64,000 nucleotides of DNA from Lysobacter capsici (GTDB lineage: Bacteria; Pseudomonadota; Gammaproteobacteria; Xanthomonadales; Xanthomonadaceae), in the NCBI RefSeq assembly GCF_014779555.2, contig NZ_CP094357.1, positions 5,456,001 through 5,520,000 on the forward strand, written 5' to 3'. Below the pieces are notes generated by a model. It was not told where the DNA came from. It searched no databases and saw nothing but the letters and a program-made list of their open reading frames with translations. Shown here piece by piece: positions 25,556 to 34,445 of the stretch. Within the stretch, counting starts at the first letter, position 1. Each line of letters starts with the position of its first letter. The position numbers and the translations under genes were made by a program.

Positions 25556-28356
25556 GCCACACCGCCGGGCATCAGCACGAAGGCGGCGATGACATCCACT
25601 GGCTTGAGAGCACGCACCTCGTAGCGACCTCGTGCATCGGCGGCCTCGCGCACGCGGCGGTGGTCGGCCAGCAGGCGCTCGGCTTGCGCGTCAGCCAGTT
25701 GCTCCAGAACTTCGCGTCGCTCTTCCAGCAATGCAAGCACGTTTTGCATTTCGCGCTGGCGCACTGGCTCGGGCAAGTTGCCAGTGGCCGGAGCCTGCAG
25801 CCAGGCCAGCATCTGCTCGCCCTGCACCTCGGCAGGATTGGCGCGACCCTGCCAGGCCACCGATAGCGCTTCTTCCACCAGCAGCACGCTGCTTCGCCCA
25901 GAGCGGGTAGTGGTGATCTGGTGGCGCAGGCGCAACAGCAGCACGATAGTGATGGTGTCCACCGCTGGACTGCGCCAAACGCCGATGCGGCCAAGTGTGG
26001 CGAGTTGCCGGTTGTCGCGGGTTTCGCCGCTGACGGCACGCTCCAACAGCTCATCGGCCAGCGTACTTACCAGTGGGTGACTGCGACTGACATAGCGGCA
26101 GCGCGGCGCAGGTGGCTGAGTGAAATCGATGCCGATGTCGCCGGTTAGGTTTGCCGCCTCCAGACGCTCGCGTAGAGCTTGCGGCAATGCGGAAATCGGT
26201 GCGGTGGCGCCACGCTTCGGACGGAACTGCAGGCCAGCGCCAAGCCGAGCCATGGCTTGGGTGGTGAATCGCTTGACGTCATCGCTAGCGCCCAGCACGG
26301 CTTTCATGCGCTCCCATTCGGGCAGTACGTCGGCCGGGCGCAGGCGGCGCTGGGCGAACACGGTGCGATTGCGCTTGGCCTTTTCGGCCAGGTCGGTCCA
26401 GCGCACGTCCAGCGCACAGCTTTCCTCGTACTGATCGAAGTCGAACGCCTGCTGCGGGCCACCGGCTCGCTCGCTGCGCAGCATCACCGCCTTCATCAGC
26501 GCCTGAGTCAGCGTGTGGTCGTCATCGGGCAGTGGCACGGGAACGCCGAGCTCCTGTCGGATCTTCTCCGCCTTGCGCAGGATCACCTGCAGCACCGCAC
26601 CGTCGACCGGGTTGTTGGCGCCATACATCAGGGTCGCGCGTACCTTGGGGCTGGGTTGACCAAAGCGGTCCACGCGGCCTTCGCGTTGCTCGTGGCGAGT
26701 GGGATTCCACGAAAGGTCGTAATGGACCACGGCGTCGAACTGTTCCTGCAGGTTGACGCCCTCGGACAGACAATCGGTAGCGATCAGCAGGCGGCGCTCG
26801 GCTTCGCCCAGCGTTTCGACGCGGCGCTCGCGCTCCTCGGACGGGAATTCGCCGGTGACCGCATCCACAGCAACGCCACGGAACTTGCCGTCCAGATGCT
26901 CGCGCAGGTAGTTGGCGGTGGCGATGTATCGACAGAACACCACCGGGTTGAAGCCGTCGGCGATGAGCTGCTTAAGGTGCTCGGTGAGCAGGCGCAGCTT
27001 GGGATCGCCCTCCTCGCCCGCCAGCTTGCGGGCCTGGGCCAACAATGCATGCAGGTCAGGATCGCCCGTATCAGCGGCCGGCGCCACGTCGTCCTGATCC
27101 AGCGCGTCCTCGCTGCCGTCGAACAGGGTTTCCAGCACCTCCTGCGGTGCGTTATCCACCTGTCCGGCAAGTAAGCGGGTCTGCAGGGCCTGCACGGCCG
27201 CGGCGGGACTGGAGGCCACACAGCGCATCAACGCCAGCGTGCCCCAGAAGCTCAGACGCTGGCGGCGTGCGTCATCGCCGACGCGCTGCGTGACATCACG
27301 GCAGTAGTCGAGCACGTCCTGGAAAAAGCTGTCCCACTGGCCACTGAGGTGATAGATGGCTTCGCCAATTTCCCGCTTTGGGAAAATGCTGCCGTCACGC
27401 CATTCATCGATGTCCGGGCGGCGGCGCTGGACGAAGTGCTGGGCGAGTTGTTCGCGCAACTTGTCCTTATTGTCGCCACTGGCCGTGGCGAGCTGGGTGA
27501 ACACAGGCTTGAGCAAGGCCAGCAGGCTGTAAAAGGCGTCCTGGTCGCCGCTGTGCGGGGTCGCCGTGAGTAGCACTAGGTGGCGCTCGGCATCGGCGGC
27601 CAACTCGCGCAGCAACTCGAAGCGCTGCTGGCGCGCCTGGCCTGTGCTGACACAGGTGTGCGCCTCGTCGACGATGACAAATTCCGGGCAGGCACGGATG
27701 AAGTCGTGGCGATGCCGGTCGGACTTGATGTAGTCCAAGCTGACCACGGTAAAGGCATGGGCGTGGAAGATCGAATCGCCGATCGGCAACCCACGCTCAA
27801 GGCGGGCGGCGCTGCTGGCGGTAACCGCCATCGCCGGGATATGGAAGCGCTCATTGAGCTCGCGTACCCACTGCTCGACGAGATGCGGCGGGCACAGCAC
27901 GGCCATGCGCTGAATTTCGCCGCGGTCAAGCAACTCACGGGCAATCAGCGCGGCCTCGATGGTCTTGCCGACGCCCACATCGTCGGCGATCAGTAGGCGC
28001 ACCGGATCCAGGCGCAGCGCCATTAGCAGTGGCACCAGTTGGTAGGTGCGCGGCTCTACCGAGATATTGCCGAAGCAGCGAAACGGTCCGGCGCCGCGAC
28101 GCAGTGCCATGCGCAAGGCATCGGCCAACAACAGGGCATCGTGCTGACCGCCTTCTTGCGCCGGATCGGGGGCGGGGAAGTGTGCGGGGCCGATGTCCGG
28201 CTCCAGGCCGGTATGCATGAGCGCGCTTTCATCCTCTCCACCAGCGAGCGGCCGCAGCCGCAGCAAGGGCGCAACACTGCCGGGTTCGACGATCCACTCG
28301 CGGCCGCGGGCTCGAACGAGTGAGCCAGGAGTGTATTGGGCGACGGGCGTATTCAT
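25552..28356 (-). CDS. SNF2/HepA-like helicase (DrmD-like)
   Basis: A 934-aa superfamily 2 translocase. Walker A is DDVGVGKT at 125-132, the DEAH box is at 230-233, 'LLTATPHSGD' is motif III, and the C-terminal lobe ends in 'RHEQREGRVDRFGQ' (motif VI). This is the SNF2/RapA-HepA arrangement, as in DrmD of class 1 DISARM. The ATG at 28356 follows the helicase-DUF1998 gene after only 10 bp, and the stop overlaps the methylase start. The residues after about 640 are helical and likely contact partners or DNA. It probably translocates on double-stranded DNA to drive restriction; this follows from the family, not from direct evidence here. Confidence 0.9.
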   Translation of the reverse strand: MNTPVAQYTPGSLVRARGREWIVEPGSVAPLLRLRPLAGGEDESALMHTGLEPDIGPAHFPAPDPAQEGGQHDALLLADALRMALRRGAGPFRCFGNISVEPRTYQLVPLLMALRLDPVRLLIADDVGVGKTIEAALIARELLDRGEIQRMAVLCPPHLVEQWVRELNERFHIPAMAVTASSAARLERGLPIGDSIFHAHAFTVVSLDYIKSDRHRHDFIRACPEFVIVDEAHTCVSTGQARQQRFELLRELAADAERHLVLLTATPHSGDQDAFYSLLALLKPVFTQLATASGDNKDKLREQLAQHFVQRRRPDIDEWRDGSIFPKREIGEAIYHLSGQWDSFFQDVLDYCRDVTQRVGDDARRQRLSFWGTLALMRCVASSPAAAVQALQTRLLAGQVDNAPQEVLETLFDGSEDALDQDDVAPAADTGDPDLHALLAQARKLAGEEGDPKLRLLTEHLKQLIADGFNPVVFCRYIATANYLREHLDGKFRGVAVDAVTGEFPSEERERRVETLGEAERRLLIATDCLSEGVNLQEQFDAVVHYDLSWNPTRHEQREGRVDRFGQPSPKVRATLMYGANNPVDGAVLQVILRKAEKIRQELGVPVPLPDDDHTLTQALMKAVMLRSERAGGPQQAFDFDQYEESCALDVRWTDLAEKAKRNRTVFAQRRLRPADVLPEWERMKAVLGASDDVKRFTTQAMARLGAGLQFRPKRGATAPISALPQALRERLEAANLTGDIGIDFTQPPAPRCRYVSRSHPLVSTLADELLERAVSGETRDNRQLATLGRIGVWRSPAVDTITIVLLLRLRHQITTTRSGRSSVLLVEEALSVAWQGRANPAEVQGEQMLAWLQAPATGNLPEPVRQREMQNVLALLEERREVLEQLADAQAERLLADHRRVREAADARGRYEVRALKPVDVIAAFVLMPGGVA

Positions 28357-28366
28357 TGGCAGGGTT

Positions 28367-31300
28367 TCAATGGCCTAGTAGCCGCGCCAAGCGCTGGAAA
28401 AGTGGTGTCCAGGCGTCGGGATCAGCAGGAAAACGGATGAAGGTGTAGCCGCGGTCTTCCCACGCGGACTGCAACTCGCGCGGGGTATCGGGCAGGGCGA
28501 TCGCGGCGTAGTGGTCGGGCCAGTGCAGGACGGTGCAAGCATCGACTTGAGCAGTGGCCGGTAGCGGTAGCAACGCAGCGTGCTGGTCGCGTGCATGCAG
28601 CCATTGACCGGACCAGCCGGGCTGGGCGACGGGCTCCGATGACGGCACAGGCGTGTGTGCCGCCACCTGCAGCTCGGTCTGCACTTGGGCCAAGCGCCAG
28701 AGGGCACGCAGGGCCTGCGGGTCGCGCCGGTCGATCAGCTCGTGGTCGGGCTGGTTGTAGTACGAGAGGAGGCAGCGGTAGCACCCGGCAACGCACTTCA
28801 CATCGTCCTGATCGGATAGCGTGTCGAAGTCGGGCATCGCTCCTTCGGCGGGCACATCGTAGTGCATGACGCGTAGTGCCTGCCGCGCGACTTGGGCAAG
28901 CGCGTCAGGCTCGTTGGCCAAACGCGTCAGTACGCCGGCGCCGCCTTCGGTCGTCTCGTAAAACAGCACGCCACGACGCAGGCGGGCATCAGGTAGTGGT
29001 TCGGCCAACAACTCGGCTTCTTCGAGCTGGTAAATCGCTTCGATGCCGCGCTTGAGTGCGTGTTGCAGCGTGGCCAAGGTGACTGGGGCGCAATCACCAT
29101 GCGGTTGCAGCAGCAGTGCGTTCTTGTGGTCCTGCACGAACGGCACAATGCGCTGCGGCGGGAGCCTGTCGTCGTTGCCTCCGCCGCTGCCGTCGTCCAC
29201 CTCCTCCTTCACCCACCAGCCGGTGCGTGGGTTGATGAAGAAGCCGAACAAGTTGGGGTTCCTGCGTCGGCGCAGACCTTTGTTGATTCGGGTGACGGTG
29301 GCCTGGGGACCGTAGCGCAAAGTCAGAATGTCGCCCTCACCATCACAAGCCAGAACGGTACGAACATCCACTTGTCCGCCACGGACTCCCCATTTGAATA
29401 CGGTCTGCAGCTCGAAGGCCTGGCGCTGACGCTCCTCGTCGTTGGCGGTGATGCGCTCGGCCGGCTCGGTGTCGACGTTCTCGATGCGGAACATGCCGTT
29501 GATCTGCTCGGCATCGTGCAGCGGCCTGGCGCAGGAATGACAGTCGTTCCAGTGGCTTTCGAAATGCGCCGCGCCGCAATGCGCACACACGCGCGTTGCC
29601 TGGGTGGCAAGCAAGCCGCCGGCTGTAGCTTGGTCGGCCGCGGACAACGCGATGCGCGCGCGTACCACGCGGTAGGCGCGGCCTTCGTGATAGACGAGGC
29701 TGCGCGGGCCGAACTCGGACAGCGCCAGGAACCGGGGTCGCTGCAAGAACAGGTTGCCGCTGCGTACGTCGGCGCGACCCGGCACATAGGCCATCAACGG
29801 CAGGCGCGGGAAGTTGTAGCCAGGCAGGAAACCCTCGGTCGCCAGATACCGGTAGGTGTAGAAGTCGCTGGACAGGGAGTCGCGCCCATGCAGCAGCAAA
29901 TTGATCTGGTCGATGGCCTGATTCAAACGGCGTCTGGCGTCGTCCCGCTCGCGGCGGTCTGTGATGGCGTAGTTGTCCAAGGTAGCCTGTGCGAGCCGCT
30001 TCTGTCGCTCGGCCGAACTGAGCAAGTCACGCCAGCGATTGAACGCTGCATTGAATTGAGCCGCAGCATCGGCAATGACCTGTTGTGCGAATGCATCGGG
30101 GCCCGGGTACCACAGAGCGCGCTCCGCGTCGATGTGGCCGGCCATTGCCTGGAGAATGCGCGCGGCCCGCGCCGTCGCGTCTACCCTTGCCTGCTCAGTG
30201 CCCATGGCAGTCGCAAGCGCATCGCGCACCGGCGCAAGGGGCAAGCTCGGATCGACTACGTTGGAGATCGAGCGATCAAGCTGCTGCCCGGTGGCGGCCA
30301 GCCAGATCGCCTGCAGGTGACTGCGGATCAGGGCTTCGTTGGCCAGATCAAGCAGCGGCGCCCTGACCACACCGTGGACCATGGCCGACGGTTCACGGAA
30401 GAAGTACTGGTCATGCGGGCTGCGCGCGGCGCAATACGTGACCACGAGTGCCGCCTGACCGCTGCGCCCGGCACGGCCCGCTCGCTGGACGTAGTTGGCG
30501 GGCGTGGGCGGCACGTTGCGCAGATAGACGGCATTGAGCGCGGAGATGTCCACGCCCAGCTCCATGGTCGGCGAGCAGAACATCACCGGCAGAAAACGAT
30601 TGGGTTCGCCGTGCTCACGTGCAGTCGCCTTCAGCTCACCGGCAAGCTTCTGCTGCTCAGGCTCGCCGAAACGGAAGCGGATCTCGCGCAGGGCACGCAG
30701 TTCGGCATCCACCTGGGCAGTGTGCTCGCGCGCTTCCATCGCAAACAGCGAGCGGTCTTGCTGTGCCAGAACGTCGGCAATGCCCCGGTACTGCTCGATG
30801 AAGAATGCGTTGGCGGCCGTTCCGCCTTCACCAGCAAGGAAGCGGATGCGCCCAGCGTTGAGGCGGTACCCAGGAAGGTTGAAGTCGGTGTGCTCGTCCC
30901 TGCGGATGAAGCCACCTGCCTGCGCGATGCGTATCATGAACTCGAACAGCGTCTGGTACTCGTTGCGGCTCAGCGAGCCTGCGTGTGCGTCCTCCCACAG
31001 CCGGGAGTCGCGCAGGGTCTTGCCGAGCAGAGTCTGCAGCCCGCCTCGCAGGATCAGTTCCTCGTCCCGCCCACGCAGCGCCTGTGCGGGTGGCGGCTGC
31101 AGAAACAGCCAGCGTCGGCCCAGCAGGAGCTCCTCGCGGCTGAATCCCCAAGGGTTGCGCAGCAAGCGCAATGCCTCATCCCGGCGCTGGGCCAGCATTT
31201 GCGCGTCGAGCGCTGCGGCATCCACAGCTAGGCCCTTGCGCATGTAGTTGAACAGCGCGCGGAAGGCACGCTCGCGTACCACTGCACTGGCATTGCGAAA

Positions 31301-33631
31301 CAGCGGGGGTGCATCGACGAAAATCTTGGCGTCGGCACAAAGAGCGGATAGTCCCTGGTAGTCAGTTCGAAGCAGGCCGAGCTCTTCCAGGTTCGGATTC
31401 GTGTAGCGCCAGCCGCGTCGCTGGTCGTACCAGGCGCGATACGCCAGCAAGAAGCGAAGCGCCTCTTTGGCATCGGCTAGATCGCGTCCGATCGCTGCGG
31501 GATCCTGCATCCATTCCCGACGGTGGCTCTCAGTTGGGTCTTCCCCTTGGCCAAGCTCTCTGTTGAAGCCGAGCGCACCGAGCACGGCGGTGCCAATTTC
31601 GCTGTCTGACAGACCGTCGTCGCCAGCTTCGCGCAACGCCCGATAGATCGCTCCGCGCAGCAGCATGACAAAGGTGAAGTCGTTGAAATGACCGGCTTGG
31701 AGCGCGGCGTCCTGGCGGTTGTCGGTAAAACCGAGCAGTTTGCGCTTGTCCGTTTCGATGGCCTTCCCATCCGGACCGTGCATCCAGCGCAGGACGCTGG
31801 TGGCGAGCAGCGTCGTGGCCGAGCTCCGGCCCTCGGCCGACAATGCGGACAATCGATTGATGTCCTTGCCTTGTGCGCCATGTACGTCCCGGCACTGCAG
31901 ACAGAAGCGAAACTTACCGGGCAGGAACCAGTAGTTCCGCCCCGTACCGATTCGCCCGTCCGGTTGCACCAGAAGCTGCTCGGCTGCTAGATGACGATGG
32001 GTTCGCTTGAGCCGCGGCTCGCCGGCAGGCGAGGTTTCGATCCACGATTCCGGGTAGTCCTCCACACGCCCTGTGAAATCCAGGGTTTCCGGTGCCGGGT
32101 CGCCCAGGACGAACCCGAGCCTCTCACCTTGTGCATCATCATCGGCATCGAACCCGTCCTCGTTTTGGCCGGTCTGCTTTGGCATGTCGTCGATGTCGCG
32201 CGCCAGCAACATGCGCCCGCCGTCCTCATGGCGCAGGCGCACCGGGTGGTAGTCCTGGCCGCAGGTGCGGCAGAAATAGGTGGAGTACAGGCGCTTGGTT
32301 GGGTCGGCGGGCAGGAACTGCTGCCCCTCAAGCTCCACCGGCCGCGAGTTATACGGATCGAGCGTCGTGTACGCCACGCCAGCGCCGCTGATGAACTGAT
32401 GTAGTCGGAATGCGAAGAAGGCTTTCTCGCTTGCGTCCTTGCTGGCGATTCGAATGTTCTCCGGCATAGCAGCTGTCAGCAGGATGTCGCGCAGTGCGCG
32501 TCCTGCTGCGTCAGTATCTCGCCCTGATTCCGCGGCCAACAAACTGGTCGCCATGGCCACGGTCAACGGCTTGGCTCGTACCCATTTCTGTCCCTGGTCG
32601 CGGGTAATGCCCAGGCGGGTCTCGACCCAGATCGCCAAGGGATGTTCATGCAGCGCCTGATCGCTGAGGTCGGACCGGATACCAGCATCGATTGCAGTCG
32701 CGAGTTCGCTTGCAACTGATTCAGCGGTTCTCGCGGGATGGGTGGCTCGATCGAGATCCTCTGTGATGATGTTGAAGTGCGGAATCGTCGTGGCAAACAG
32801 CGTCGATGCCACTTCCGCCACTTGGCGGTTCTGGTCCTGCTGAGTGCCACCTGACGCCATGGTGGCCGAAGTGCCGATGCACTGCAGGCGCTCCGGGGCC
32901 ATCCGCTCACGCACGCGCCGTACCAGCATGGCCACGTCGGCACCCTGCCGGCCACGATAGGTATGCAGTTCGTCAAGAACGAGGAACTGAAGTCCCGAAC
33001 AGTTGCGAATCACCTGCGTGTCCAGTTCGGACTGACGCGTCATGAGCATTTCCAGCATCATGAAGTTGGTCAGCAGGATGTCTGGCGGGTTGTCCTTGAT
33101 CCGCTGACGCTCCGCTTCATCTTCCTGGCCTGTGTAGCGGGCAAATGTCACCGGCCCCGCTTCACCGAGAAACTTGATCAGCTCCTCGCGCTGGCTATTG
33201 GCCAGAGCATTCATCGGATAGATGACGATGGCGCGGGTTCGCGGGGTCCTGTCCTGCTCCTTGGCGCGAAGTACGGCGTCAACGATGGGCAGAAAGAAAC
33301 ACATCGACTTGCCCGAACCCGTACCCGTAGTGACCACGAAGCTCTCGCCCTTGGAGCCAAAGGCAATCGCCTGCTCCTGATGGCGATAGAGGCCGATCGG
33401 AAAGCACTTCGCCGTCTGCGGAGACAGTTCGCCTGCCACGGCAAGTTCCGCTGTCGAGCGACCTTGCTGGTAGCGGGGATTAATCTGGATCAGCGGCTCC
33501 GGCCAATAGCGCCCACTGGAATAAGCATCATCGATGCCGCGCCGCAGATCGTCGGCCAGGATTGTCGTGAATGAACGAGCGAATCGACTGTAATCCCCGA
33601 TCAATTGTTCCCGTAGCGAAAAAACATCCAT
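28367..33631 (-). CDS. DExH helicase fused to DUF1998 (DrmA-DrmB-like)
   Basis: A 1754-aa protein. N-terminal helicase core: Walker A GTGSGKS (103-109), DELH box (220-223) and GTSATM (about 253-258). The second lobe has '[16 protein letters not shown]' and '[12 protein letters not shown]' (motif VI). Several Cys pairs follow in zinc-binding style (CRTCGQ, CLQC, CAHCG, CHSC). The C-terminus is DUF1998, with '[12 protein letters not shown]' and the cluster C1613-C1617-C1620 ([15 protein letters not shown]), as in MrfA and DrmB. In DISARM the helicase (DrmA) and DUF1998 protein (DrmB) are usually separate; here both are in one chain. Druantia DruE is another large DUF1998 helicase, so the exact family needs a profile comparison. 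The ATG at 33631 has a GGAAGG-type site. Confidence 0.9.
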   Translation of the reverse strand: MDVFSLREQLIGDYSRFARSFTTILADDLRRGIDDAYSSGRYWPEPLIQINPRYQQGRSTAELAVAGELSPQTAKCFPIGLYRHQEQAIAFGSKGESFVVTTGTGSGKSMCFFLPIVDAVLRAKEQDRTPRTRAIVIYPMNALANSQREELIKFLGEAGPVTFARYTGQEDEAERQRIKDNPPDILLTNFMMLEMLMTRQSELDTQVIRNCSGLQFLVLDELHTYRGRQGADVAMLVRRVRERMAPERLQCIGTSATMASGGTQQDQNRQVAEVASTLFATTIPHFNIITEDLDRATHPARTAESVASELATAIDAGIRSDLSDQALHEHPLAIWVETRLGITRDQGQKWVRAKPLTVAMATSLLAAESGRDTDAAGRALRDILLTAAMPENIRIASKDASEKAFFAFRLHQFISGAGVAYTTLDPYNSRPVELEGQQFLPADPTKRLYSTYFCRTCGQDYHPVRLRHEDGGRMLLARDIDDMPKQTGQNEDGFDADDDAQGERLGFVLGDPAPETLDFTGRVEDYPESWIETSPAGEPRLKRTHRHLAAEQLLVQPDGRIGTGRNYWFLPGKFRFCLQCRDVHGAQGKDINRLSALSAEGRSSATTLLATSVLRWMHGPDGKAIETDKRKLLGFTDNRQDAALQAGHFNDFTFVMLLRGAIYRALREAGDDGLSDSEIGTAVLGALGFNRELGQGEDPTESHRREWMQDPAAIGRDLADAKEALRFLLAYRAWYDQRRGWRYTNPNLEELGLLRTDYQGLSALCADAKIFVDAPPLFRNASAVVRERAFRALFNYMRKGLAVDAAALDAQMLAQRRDEALRLLRNPWGFSREELLLGRRWLFLQPPPAQALRGRDEELILRGGLQTLLGKTLRDSRLWEDAHAGSLSRNEYQTLFEFMIRIAQAGGFIRRDEHTDFNLPGYRLNAGRIRFLAGEGGTAANAFFIEQYRGIADVLAQQDRSLFAMEAREHTAQVDAELRALREIRFRFGEPEQQKLAGELKATAREHGEPNRFLPVMFCSPTMELGVDISALNAVYLRNVPPTPANYVQRAGRAGRSGQAALVVTYCAARSPHDQYFFREPSAMVHGVVRAPLLDLANEALIRSHLQAIWLAATGQQLDRSISNVVDPSLPLAPVRDALATAMGTEQARVDATARAARILQAMAGHIDAERALWYPGPDAFAQQVIADAAAQFNAAFNRWRDLLSSAERQKRLAQATLDNYAITDRRERDDARRRLNQAIDQINLLLHGRDSLSSDFYTYRYLATEGFLPGYNFPRLPLMAYVPGRADVRSGNLFLQRPRFLALSEFGPRSLVYHEGRAYRVVRARIALSAADQATAGGLLATQATRVCAHCGAAHFESHWNDCHSCARPLHDAEQINGMFRIENVDTEPAERITANDEERQRQAFELQTVFKWGVRGGQVDVRTVLACDGEGDILTLRYGPQATVTRINKGLRRRRNPNLFGFFINPRTGWWVKEEVDDGSGGGNDDRLPPQRIVPFVQDHKNALLLQPHGDCAPVTLATLQHALKRGIEAIYQLEEAELLAEPLPDARLRRGVLFYETTEGGAGVLTRLANEPDALAQVARQALRVMHYDVPAEGAMPDFDTLSDQDDVKCVAGCYRCLLSYYNQPDHELIDRRDPQALRALWRLAQVQTELQVAAHTPVPSSEPVAQPGWSGQWLHARDQHAALLPLPATAQVDACTVLHWPDHYAAIALPDTPRELQSAWEDRGYTFIRFPADPDAWTPLFQRLARLLGH

Positions 33632-33684
33632 TCCCTTCCCCCTATGCTGACTCTATTCCCTACATCCTTCAGAAAATTCCTCGC

Positions 33685-33930
33685 CTACCTTTTCTTCGCG
33701 AGATCTATCTGCCATGCGGCGACCGCCACCATCAAAAAGGCAAAGCCTGCAAATATCCAGCGACGGTCGTCGTCAGGCAGCACGATAACGAGCAGCATCA
33801 GGAAAACTGCCAGCAGCATTAGCGCTATGCCAAACCTGTAGCGCTTCACATTGCCGGTTGGGGTCGGTGGATAAGAGATGATCCTACCGATTCGGGTACT
33901 CAAAGTACTCCGGCTCATCATCCAGCTCAC
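33685..33930 (-). CDS. Small two-helix membrane protein
   Basis: The frame gives up to 81 aa with two hydrophobic segments (FGIALMLLAVFLMLLVIVL and FAGFAFLMVAVAAW) separated by a charged DDDRR turn, so it is probably an inner-membrane hairpin. The start is uncertain: ATG codons at 33930, 33921 and 33918 lie inside the preceding 36-aa gene in another frame, and a GTG just before KRYRF is also possible. It lies 53 bp before the helicase gene within the same apparent operon. I do not recognise a family; a membrane link for the defence system is speculation. Confidence 0.5.
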   Translation of the reverse strand: MSWMMSRSTLSTRIGRIISYPPTPTGNVKRYRFGIALMLLAVFLMLLVIVLPDDDRRWIFAGFAFLMVAVAAWQIDLAKKR

Positions 33931-33994
33931 GCAACTGCTTGCGAATCTGCTGAACCTGTTCCTTGGTAAGTCCAGCTTTCTGGCTTTTGCTCAT
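33884..33994 (-). CDS. 36-aa charged small protein, coupled to the XRE gene
   Basis: This short gene encodes MSKSQKAGLTKEQVQQIRKQ followed by LRELDDEPEYFEYPNR. Its ATG overlaps the stop codon of the XRE gene (ATGA at 33994-33991), a typical coupling arrangement. The product is a single amphipathic, charged helix with an acidic/aromatic tail and no hydrophobic core. It could be a helper or modulator of the regulator. Its small size makes it easy to miss. Confidence 0.5.
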   Translation of the reverse strand: MSKSQKAGLTKEQVQQIRKQLRELDDEPEYFEYPNR

Positions 33995-34401
33995 TTGACT
34001 AACCGAAAAGTTGCTCGCATCTGCTCGATATCGATGCGGTTGTCAGCGCAAAATTGCGCGTAGAGATTGCGAAGCAGATCGTTTCGCTCCGCTGGAGGGG
34101 TGGGCTTACCTCGCTCGCCTATCCATTCATCGACCAAGGCCGAGATCTCGAATAGCAGTTCCCACTGCACACCAGGTGCCGCACGACGCCCGGTCAACAG
34201 CCAATGCACATCGACCCCTACTTCGGATACCCGGGCCAAATAGGTAGCGTCCGGCCGGGTGCTGTCAGCTTCGTAAGCGACCTGGGTGGCCTTGCTGACC
34301 CCGCCAATCTGGGCGAGCTCAGACTGATTGAGCCCAAGACGAAGTCTCTCAATCTTGATATTCTTTCCAAAAAGTCGATTTTCTTGTCTTTTTTCGTTCA
34401 T
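33991..34401 (-). CDS. XRE-family regulator heading the defence operon
   Basis: A 136-aa protein from the ATG at 34401. Residues about 11-72 form an HTH_XRE domain: 'NIKIERLRLGLNQSELAQIG' then 'GVSKATQVAYEADSTRPDATYL'. The C-terminal half ('VQWELLFEISALVDEWIGE', about 75-136) is likely for dimerisation. It resembles phage- and island-type repressors. It is the first gene of the leftward defence operon and is divergent from the transposase gene, with only 44 bp between the two start codons. One repressor could therefore silence both defence and transposition genes. That regulatory role is inferred from position. Confidence 0.83.
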   Translation of the reverse strand: MNEKRQENRLFGKNIKIERLRLGLNQSELAQIGGVSKATQVAYEADSTRPDATYLARVSEVGVDVHWLLTGRRAAPGVQWELLFEISALVDEWIGERGKPTPPAERNDLLRNLYAQFCADNRIDIEQMRATFRLVK

Positions 34402-34409
34402 TGCCCTAA

Positions 34410-34421
34410 ATTCTAAAGAAT
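34410..34421. promoter_or_regulatory. Candidate operator between XRE and transposase genes
   Basis: The palindrome ATTCT-AA-AGAAT lies in the 44-bp gap between the divergent starts, only 8 nt from the XRE start codon and 24 nt from the transposase start. It is a natural site for the XRE protein. Short palindromes of this kind can occur by chance, so confidence is limited. Confidence 0.4.
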
Positions 34422-34445
34422 CCCCGACTCGGAGCCCACTTTGCC

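Noticed and set aside
29060-31231. A 723-codon open frame on the plus strand opposite the large helicase
   Set aside because: It is antisense to a gene with clear helicase motifs; long antisense frames are expected in GC-rich coding DNA, and its translation has no recognisable domain.
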